DNA of 64,000 nucleotides, taken from assembly GCA_964518765.1 (NCBI GenBank), contig CAZFJC010000016.1, positions 1 to 64,000 on the forward strand. Reading direction: 5' to 3'. Below, piece after piece: positions 59,083 through 64,000 of this stretch; within the stretch, counting starts at the first letter, position 1; every line of letters starts with the position of its first letter. The translations under genes and the position numbers were made by a program. The stretch comes from CAZPNX01 sp964518765. Lineage in GTDB: Bacteria > Edwardsbacteria > AC1 > EtOH8. Below the pieces are notes generated by a model. It saw only the letters and a program-made list of their open reading frames with translations, was not told where the DNA came from and ran no database searches.

Positions 59083-61014
59083 CTATTTGCCCTCGTCCAC
59101 CACCTTGAAGTCCGCGTCCTCGGCCCCTTCCTGCTTTGGCGGCTCGCCGGCTCCTGCTTCCGGCCCGGGCTGGGCCTGGTCGCCCCCGGTGGCGCCGCCG
59201 GCTGCCTGTTGCTGGGCCGCCTTGGCATAGACCGCCTCGCCGATCTTCCGGGCGGCGGCCGCCAGCTCCTCGGTAGCCGCCTTGATGGACTGGAGGTTCT
59301 CGTTTTTGAGCTCGTTGCGCAGACGGTTGATGGCCCCCTCGATCTTGCCCCGATCCCCGGCCTCGATCTGCCCGCCATACTCCCGCATGGTCTTCTCGGT
59401 CTCGTAGATCATGGCGTCGGCCCGGTTGCGGGCCTCGATCAGCTCCCGCTTCTGCCGGTCCTCGTCGGCGTGGGCCTCGGCGTCCTTCTGCATCCGTTCC
59501 ACTTCCTCCTTGGTCAGGCCCGAGGAGGCGGTAATCTTGATGCTCTGGGCCTTGCCGGTGCCCAGATCCTTGGCCGAGACGTGGAGGATGCCGTTGGCGT
59601 CGATGTCGAAGGTGACCTCGATCTGGGGGATGCCCCGCGGCGCCGGCGGGATGCCCACCAGGTCGAACCGGGCCAGGGTGCGGTTGTCGGCGGCCATCTC
59701 CCGCTCGCCCTGGAGCACGTGGATGGAGACCGCCGGCTGGTTGTCGGTGGCGGTGGAGAAGACCTGGCTCTTGCGGGTGGGGATGGTGGTGTTGCGCTCG
59801 ATGAGCCGAGTCATCACCTGGCCCAGGGTCTCGATGCCCAAGCTGAGAGGGGTGACATCCAGCAGCAGCACATCCTTGACCTCGCCCACCAGCACCCCGG
59901 CCTGGATGGCGGCCCCGATGGCCACCACCTCGTCCGGGTTGACGCTGCGGTTGGGCTCGCGGCCGAACAGCTGCTTGACCGTCTCCTGGACCTTGGGCAT
60001 CCGGGTCATGCCGCCCACCAGCACCACCTCGTCGATGTCCGAAGTCTTCAGGCCGGCGTCGTCCAGGGCCCGGCGGCAGGGGCCGATGGTCCGGGTCACC
60101 AGTTCGTCCACCAGCTGCTCCAGCTTGGCCCGGGTCAGGGTCAGATCCAGGTGCTTGGCCCCGGAGGCGTCGGCGGTGATGAAGGGCAGGTTGATGTTGG
60201 TCTGCATGGTGGCCGAAAGCTCGCACTTGGCCTTCTCGGCCGCCTCCTTCAGACGCTGCATGGCCATCTTGTCGTTCTTGAGGTCTATGCCCTGCGACTT
60301 CTTGAACTCGTCCACCATCCAGTCGATGATCTTCTGGTCGAAGTCGTCGCCGCCCAGGTGGGTGTCGCCGTTGGTGGAGCGTACCTCGAACACCCCCTCG
60401 CCCAGCTCCAGGATGGAGATGTCGAAGGTGCCGCCGCCCAGGTCGTAGACCGCGATCTTATGGGCCTTGCTCTTTTCCAGGCCGTAGGCCAGGCTGGCGG
60501 CCGTCGGCTCGTTGATGATGCGCAGCACCTCCAGGCCGGCGATCTGCCCGGCGTCCTTGGTGGCCTGGCGCTGGGAGTCGTTGAAGTAGGCGGGAACGGT
60601 GATCACCGCCTGGGTGATCTTCTCGCCCAGATAGGCCTCGGCCGCCTCTTTGAGATAACGCAATACCTTGGCCGAGATCTCGGGCGGGGAATAGGTTTTA
60701 TCGCCCACCTTCACCCGGGCATCGCCGTGCGGGCCCTCGATAACCTGATATGGCACCAGCTTTCTCTCTCCCTCCACCTCGCCGAACCGCCTCCCCATGA
60801 AGCGTTTGATGGAGTAGACCGTGTTCTCCGGGTTGGTGATGGCCTGTCGCTTGGCCACCTGCCCCACCACCTCCTCGCCGCTCTTGAGGAAGCCCACCAC
60901 CGAAGGGGTGGTCCGCAGGCCCTCCTGGTTGGGGATGACGGTGGCGTTGCCGCCCTCCATCACCGCCACGCAGGAGTTGGTGGTGCCCAGGTCGATTCCG
61001 ATTACCTTGCCCAT
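59083..61014 (-). CDS. dnaK: Chaperone DnaK (Hsp70)
   Basis: The 643-residue Hsp70 shows the phosphate loop GIDLGTTNSCVAVMEGG, VITVPAYFNDSQRQATKDAG, INEPTAASLAYG, and the hinge VLLLDVTPLSLGIETLGQV. The substrate-binding part and a helical lid follow, and the C terminus has the acidic-tail DFKVVDEGK. Full length and intact. It is 74 nt downstream of grpE. Confidence 0.98.
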   Translation of the reverse strand: MGKVIGIDLGTTNSCVAVMEGGNATVIPNQEGLRTTPSVVGFLKSGEEVVGQVAKRQAITNPENTVYSIKRFMGRRFGEVEGERKLVPYQVIEGPHGDARVKVGDKTYSPPEISAKVLRYLKEAAEAYLGEKITQAVITVPAYFNDSQRQATKDAGQIAGLEVLRIINEPTAASLAYGLEKSKAHKIAVYDLGGGTFDISILELGEGVFEVRSTNGDTHLGGDDFDQKIIDWMVDEFKKSQGIDLKNDKMAMQRLKEAAEKAKCELSATMQTNINLPFITADASGAKHLDLTLTRAKLEQLVDELVTRTIGPCRRALDDAGLKTSDIDEVVLVGGMTRMPKVQETVKQLFGREPNRSVNPDEVVAIGAAIQAGVLVGEVKDVLLLDVTPLSLGIETLGQVMTRLIERNTTIPTRKSQVFSTATDNQPAVSIHVLQGEREMAADNRTLARFDLVGIPPAPRGIPQIEVTFDIDANGILHVSAKDLGTGKAQSIKITASSGLTKEEVERMQKDAEAHADEDRQKRELIEARNRADAMIYETEKTMREYGGQIEAGDRGKIEGAINRLRNELKNENLQSIKAATEELAAAARKIGEAVYAKAAQQQAAGGATGGDQAQPGPEAGAGEPPKQEGAEDADFKVVDEGK

Positions 61015-61087
61015 CTTATATCGTTTCTCCTATTTTGTATTCTTGATCGGTTTTCTGTATCCAATATAATCATCGGGCCATCCTTTT

Positions 61088-61705
61088 TCAAGAGCCGCCC
61101 TCCTCACCAACATCCGGCTCCTGCGTCTCGACAGCCATATCCTCCCCGGCCGCGGACGGCTGCTCCTGCGGAGGAGTCCGACGCTTGGAGACCGTCACCC
61201 GGGCGTGACGCAGCACCTTGCCCCGGTAGGCGAAGCCCCTCTCGATCTCGTCCAGCACCGTGCCCGGCTCATGCTCGTCGGTCTCGATGACCAGCATGGC
61301 GTCGTGCCGGTTGGGGTCGAACTCCTCACCCTTGCTGTTGAACTCCTTGAGGCCCTCCTGCTCCAGCAGATCGTGTATCTGCTGATCGATCAGCTTGATC
61401 CCCTGGTAGAACGACTCGAAGGCCTCGGATTTCTCCCCGTGGTTCTTGGCCGCCTCCAGGGCCCGATCGAAGTTGTCCAGCACCGGAAGCAGCTTGGCTA
61501 TCAGGTTACGGTTGGCCTCGGCCTCCCTTTCCTGGTACTCCTTGGCCACCCGCTTGCGGTAGTTGTCCAGCTCGGCCATGGCCCGGAGGTACTTGTCGAA
61601 GTTCTCGTCGGCCAGCTGCTTCTGATAATTAGCTCTGGTCAGTAATTCCTTAAGCCGTTGACGCAGCTTGGGATACAGCTTTTGGGGGGCTTTGTTATCT
61701 ATCAC
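61088..61705 (-). CDS. grpE: Nucleotide exchange factor GrpE
   Basis: The 205-residue protein begins at GTG 61705 (aagga upstream). A coiled coil (LRAMAELDNYRKRVAKEYQEREAE) leads to the four-helix and beta-wing domain (LLPVLDNFDRAL, GIKLIDQQIHDLLEQEGLKE, GTVLDEIERGFAYRGKVLRHARVTVSK), matching GrpE. It releases ADP from DnaK. It is the first gene of the chaperone group; no hrcA is next to it. Confidence 0.96.
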   Translation of the reverse strand: MIDNKAPQKLYPKLRQRLKELLTRANYQKQLADENFDKYLRAMAELDNYRKRVAKEYQEREAEANRNLIAKLLPVLDNFDRALEAAKNHGEKSEAFESFYQGIKLIDQQIHDLLEQEGLKEFNSKGEEFDPNRHDAMLVIETDEHEPGTVLDEIERGFAYRGKVLRHARVTVSKRRTPPQEQPSAAGEDMAVETQEPDVGEEGGS

Positions 61706-61767
61706 TCGATATCCTTATATTTCAATCAATTCCCCTCCGGGTGACTATGGCACTCTAAGTCATTATA

Positions 61768-61796
61768 AATATAACTTTTTAAAGACGATTTGTCAA
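61768..61796 (-). promoter_or_regulatory. Promoter of grpE
   Basis: On the - strand TTGACA (61791-61796), a 17-base spacer and TATATT (61768-61773) precede grpE by about 60 bases, a near-consensus housekeeping promoter. Confidence 0.75.
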
Positions 61797-61907
61797 GGTC
61801 AATTTAAGGTATTTGCGCCTGTTGGAGCAAATTGAGGATAATTGACAACGGTGTATACCATGTTATTTTATAGCGGTTAATCTGGAAAACGGCCCTAATC
61901 CGATATC

Positions 61908-61936
61908 TTGACTTTCAACACATTATCCATTAACAT
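61908..61936 (+). promoter_or_regulatory. Possible promoter of the ECF sigma operon
   Basis: TTGACT (61908-61913), a 17-base spacer and TAACAT (61931-61936) read toward the sigma gene. ECF operons are often also autoregulated by the ECF factor, and such a motif cannot be identified here by eye. Confidence 0.45.
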
Positions 61937-62006
61937 TAAGCATATTATCGACACCAGAGAAAAGGACAAAGGATGAATCCTTTCGGCAGGGATAGCATCT
62001 AAATAA

Positions 62007-62576
62007 GTGATTTACCTTGGCGAAAAAGAAGCTCTTTTGATCCAGGCCGCCCGCAGGGGAGACCGCCGGGCCTTCGAGGAGCTGGTCAAAATTCACGAGC
62101 GAAAGGTCTACAGCCTGGCCTATAGGATGTTGGGGAGCATCGAGGATGCCGAGGACGTGCTCCAAGAGACTTTTTTGGCTTTTTATCGCCACCTAAAATC
62201 CTTCCGCGGCAGCTCCCGGCTATCCACCTACCTCCACCGGATGGCCCTCAACTTCAGCCTGATTCACCTGCGAAGACGGAAAAGCCGCCGGGAGAAATAT
62301 CAGGTGGATTTGGAGCAGGCCCTGGAGAGGCACGATCCCACGGCCTTCACTCTGGAAAGGCTCGTGGATTCCGAGGCCCGAGCTCTGCTCAACCGCTTCC
62401 TTCAGGAACTTGGGGACAAGGAAAGGGTGGCGGTGGTGCTCCACGACATCGAGGGACTTCCCAATGCCGAGGCCTCCAGGATAATGGGGATCACCCTTGC
62501 CGCCTTCAAATCAAGGCTGCATCGCGGGCGTGACAGCTTGCGCATCAAGCTCCTGCCCTACATAAAGAAGGCTTAA
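62007..62576 (+). CDS. ECF-family sigma factor
   Basis: A 189-residue sigma factor with regions 2 and 4 only: RRAFEELVKIHERKVYSLAYRMLGSIEDAEDVLQETFLAFYRHL (region 2, in two parts) and ALLNRFLQELGDKERVAVVLHDIEGLPNAEASRIMGITLAAFKSRLHRGRDSLR (region 4), each broken up here for description. It starts with GTG at 62007. The zinc anti-sigma gene follows after 32 nt, then thioredoxin. The layout resembles redox-responsive sigma modules such as SigR-RsrA. It belongs to the RpoE-like type. Confidence 0.93.
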   Translation: MIYLGEKEALLIQAARRGDRRAFEELVKIHERKVYSLAYRMLGSIEDAEDVLQETFLAFYRHLKSFRGSSRLSTYLHRMALNFSLIHLRRRKSRREKYQVDLEQALERHDPTAFTLERLVDSEARALLNRFLQELGDKERVAVVLHDIEGLPNAEASRIMGITLAAFKSRLHRGRDSLRIKLLPYIKKA

Positions 62577-62608
62577 GATAAGCCCCATCTATAAGAAGAT
62601 TTCTGAAA

Positions 62609-62941
62609 ATGGCCATCCCATCGAAGAAAAAAACTCCGCCCCGAAGGCCCAAATCCGGCCACTGCATGCAAATGCTGGGAGTATTTTCCGATTACCTGGA
62701 CCGGGAAGCCAAGGCCCGCCTCTGCCGTCGCATCGAGGAGCACCTCAAGGAATGCCCAGAGTGCAGGTTGTACGTGGACACCATGAAAAAGACGGTGGTC
62801 CTCTACCGAAACCTGGGCGATGAGAAGGTCCCGGCCGGCGTCTCCCAGAGGCTTTTCAAGACCATCCGCCTGGAGGAGATGAAAAAAGGGGGCGGCAGAG
62901 GTGTGATAAAACTTTCAAGCTCTTTAAATAAAACAAAATAG
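62609..62941 (+). CDS. Zinc-binding anti-sigma factor (ZAS, RsrA-like)
   Basis: The 110-residue soluble protein has a zf-HC2 fold: C19, then H45-x3-C49-x2-C52 (HLKECPEC), a spacing of 26 residues from C19 to H45, the same as that reported for RsrA (C11, H37, C41, C44). No membrane segment is present, so it works in the cytoplasm, where thiol stress could eject zinc and release the sigma factor. A further cysteine, C39, is unique. The basic N terminus (IPSKKKTPPRRPK) is odd. It lies between the sigma gene and thioredoxin. Confidence 0.9.
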   Translation: MAIPSKKKTPPRRPKSGHCMQMLGVFSDYLDREAKARLCRRIEEHLKECPECRLYVDTMKKTVVLYRNLGDEKVPAGVSQRLFKTIRLEEMKKGGGRGVIKLSSSLNKTK

Positions 62942-62969
62942 CGTAAATCTTTGACAAAAGGAGAGCAAC

Positions 62970-63296
62970 ATGCCAGTTGTCACCGTGACCGACGCCAATT
63001 TCGATGCCGAGGTGCTTAAATCCGAACTTCCGGTGCTGGTGGACTTCTGGGCGGCCTGGTGCGGCCCCTGCCGCATGGTGGCCCCCATCATCGAGGAGCT
63101 GGCAGACGACTACGCGGACCGGGTCAAGTTCGCCAAGCTGGACGTGGATGCCAACCCGCTCAAGGCCTCCCAGTTCAACATCCGCAGCATCCCCAACATG
63201 ATAGTATTCAAGGGCGGCCGGGCGGTGGACTCCATCGTCGGCGCCATGCCCAAGGCGGCCATCGCCCAACGCCTGGATACGGCCATAACCCGTTGA
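62970..63296 (+). CDS. trxA: Thioredoxin
   Basis: A 108-residue thioredoxin with the active site WCGPC in FWAAWCGPCRMVAPIIEELA, the cis-proline region IRSIPNMIVF and the closing GAMPKAAIAQ. It reduces protein disulfides in the cytoplasm and would feed the same redox state to the neighbouring anti-sigma factor. A ribosome-binding site aaaggagagc precedes the ATG. Confidence 0.96.
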   Translation: MPVVTVTDANFDAEVLKSELPVLVDFWAAWCGPCRMVAPIIEELADDYADRVKFAKLDVDANPLKASQFNIRSIPNMIVFKGGRAVDSIVGAMPKAAIAQRLDTAITR

Positions 63297-63317
63297 CCGA
63301 AGGAATGAGAGGAGCCC

Positions 63318-63515
63318 ATGAAAAAGAACGAGGGACCCTTGGATAGGATTGTTCGGGCCATAATCGGCCTGGCCCTGATTGCCCTGTCCTTGACTGTTGC
63401 CGGAGCCCTGAAGATAATCCTAATGGTCATCGGCGCCATCTCCCTGATCACGGCCGCCACCGGTTTCTGCCTGCTCTACACGCTACTGGGCATCGATACC
63501 GCAAAAAAGAAGTGA
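63318..63515 (+). CDS. DUF2892-family membrane protein
   Basis: This 65-residue protein has the DUF2892 (YgaP-like) pattern: N-terminal DRIVRAIIGLALIALSLTV, then ILMVIGAISLITAATGFCLLYTLLGI, giving two membrane helices. Such proteins often accompany rhodanese or thioredoxin genes. It follows trxA after 21 nt, with gaatgagaggag before the start. Confidence 0.9.
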   Translation: MKKNEGPLDRIVRAIIGLALIALSLTVAGALKIILMVIGAISLITAATGFCLLYTLLGIDTAKKK

Positions 63516-63527
63516 GGTGAATTGAAC

Positions 63528-63752
63528 ATGCCCATCTACGAATACCATTGCCAGAACTGCGGACATAGGTTCGAGGAGCTGAAGAGAATGGAGGACCGCG
63601 GCACGGCCGTCTGCCCTAAATGCGGAGGCGCGGCGGCTAAAGCCCTTTCCTCCTTTGCCGCCGTCATCGGATCGTGCTGCTCGTCCGGAGGAGGTTTCGA
63701 CTCTGGCTCTGGCTCCTGCTGTTCCGGAGGCAGCTGCAGCTGCGGGGGATGA
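63528..63752 (+). CDS. FmdB-family zinc ribbon protein
   Basis: Starting at ATG 63528 (MPIYEYHC), the 74-residue protein has the FmdB zinc ribbon: C8 and C11 in HCQNCGH, then CPKCGG (C29, C32). A low-complexity tail rich in Ser, Gly and Cys (SSFAAVIGSCCSSGGG, CCSGGSCSCGG) is unusual and could bind metal. FmdB proteins are regulators of uncertain role. It is 12 nt after the DUF2892 gene in the redox module. Confidence 0.88.
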   Translation: MPIYEYHCQNCGHRFEELKRMEDRGTAVCPKCGGAAAKALSSFAAVIGSCCSSGGGFDSGSGSCCSGGSCSCGG

Positions 63753-63901
63753 GCCGGTACAAAAGACCCCCGATATTTCCAACTGCGGCGAGAGACGGCC
63801 CGCGGCCGGCCGGGCCTTCTTCAGTGAGCCTACAAGAGATGTGCCGATGCTGGTAAACTCCGCTACTAACGCCGATAATCGAATTGAAGGACAGAAACGC
63901 C

Positions 63902-64000
63902 ATGGCCCTGCTTAGAGACGAGGACCGCCAAAAGCTGGTGCAGGATTTCGGTCAGAAGCTGGTCAATCCGGTGAAGCTGGCCTTCTTCACCCAGAACCTG
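63902..64000 (+). CDS. Thioredoxin-fold oxidoreductase, cut by window end
   Basis: Only the first 33 residues are in the window (LLRDEDRQKLVQDFGQKL and VNPVKLAFFTQNL). This matches the start of the glutaredoxin-like domain of protein disulfide oxidoreductases (PDO), in which a CxxC should follow at once. A ribosome-binding site aagga is just upstream of the ATG. The 149 bases before it hold nothing else recognisable. Confidence 0.7.
   Translation, partial: MALLRDEDRQKLVQDFGQKLVNPVKLAFFTQNL

Larger units (their letters stand above)
61706..62006. other. Divergent regulatory region between grpE and the ECF sigma gene
   Basis: This 301-base AT-rich gap contains no ORF. It holds the grpE promoter (61768-61796, - strand) and a possible promoter for the ECF sigma gene (61908-61936, + strand). 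No HrcA-type CIRCE (TTAGCACTC-N9-GAGTGCTAA) is present; the only likeness is a half-site gcactc at 61750. Confidence 0.75.

Noticed and set aside
59023..61290. Long + strand ORF (755 residues) opposite dnaK
   Set aside because: It is a shadow of dnaK and grpE in GC-rich DNA, rich in Leu, Gly, Val and His as expected for an antisense frame.
61745..61765. CIRCE operator upstream of grpE
   Set aside because: Only half (gcactc) is present and there is no inverted second half.
1..64000. CRISPR arrays, rRNA or complete tRNA genes
   Set aside because: Looked for regularly spaced direct repeats and conserved RNA segments on both strands; none seen.

Overview
The window looks like a 64 kb piece of chromosome from an uncultured Gram-negative-type bacterium. 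It is GC-rich and carries housekeeping genes (rpoD, dnaG, grpE, dnaK, dnaJ, rsmE, mutS2, glgA, mtgA). It also has large exported proteins ending in FlgD-like sorting or Ig modules, an alpha-2-macroglobulin and many TPR proteins. This suits a candidate lineage near the FCB/WOR-3/TA06/Edwardsbacteria-type phyla. That placement is a guess from gene style, not a phylogeny.

Region 1-6.3 kb is the most striking part: a complete integron platform. An integron integrase with its diagnostic insert is on the + strand (5078-6316). On its other side a cassette array runs on the - strand toward the window start. A near-perfect promoter (TTGACA-17-TAATAT, 4936-4964) points into the array. Four cassettes can be delimited: a membrane-anchored small protein; a DUF262 + HEPN gene pair; an exported LamG protein; and a DUF262-DUF1524 (GmrSD-like) nuclease. 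Three of the cassettes have attC outer core sites that exactly complement their own 5' core site. The gene content suggests that defence against foreign DNA is a main cargo. The cassettes are visibly less GC-rich than the rest of the window.

Region 6.3-34.3 kb is ordinary chromosome with scattered small operons. It holds an ArsC/Spx-like protein, three related TPR proteins, a GyrI-like membrane protein, a 2020-residue alpha-2-macroglobulin with a CxEQ thioester, a gamma-carbonic anhydrase and glycogen synthase. Further along are MtgA (probably leaderless), an amidohydrolase, a rifampicin-phosphotransferase-like PEP-utilising enzyme coupled to a GNAT and a TPR gene, a TatD-radical SAM fusion and a response regulator. 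A structured inverted-repeat element lies at 14748-14915.

Region 34.4-54 kb holds a 1.5k-residue secreted repeat protein whose 5' end is AT-rich, then dnaG-rpoD, small membrane proteins, an exported flavodoxin, a multi-PAS hybrid histidine kinase, an M3 peptidase, mutS2, a VWA protein and CvpA. A possible decayed gene sits at 49629-49927.

Region 54-64 kb holds an exported M1 aminopeptidase, the chaperone cluster (grpE-dnaK-CMD protein-dnaJ-rsmE), and on the + strand a redox module: an ECF sigma factor, a zinc anti-sigma factor with RsrA-like ligand spacing, thioredoxin, a DUF2892 protein, a FmdB zinc ribbon and the start of a thioredoxin-fold oxidoreductase cut by the window edge.
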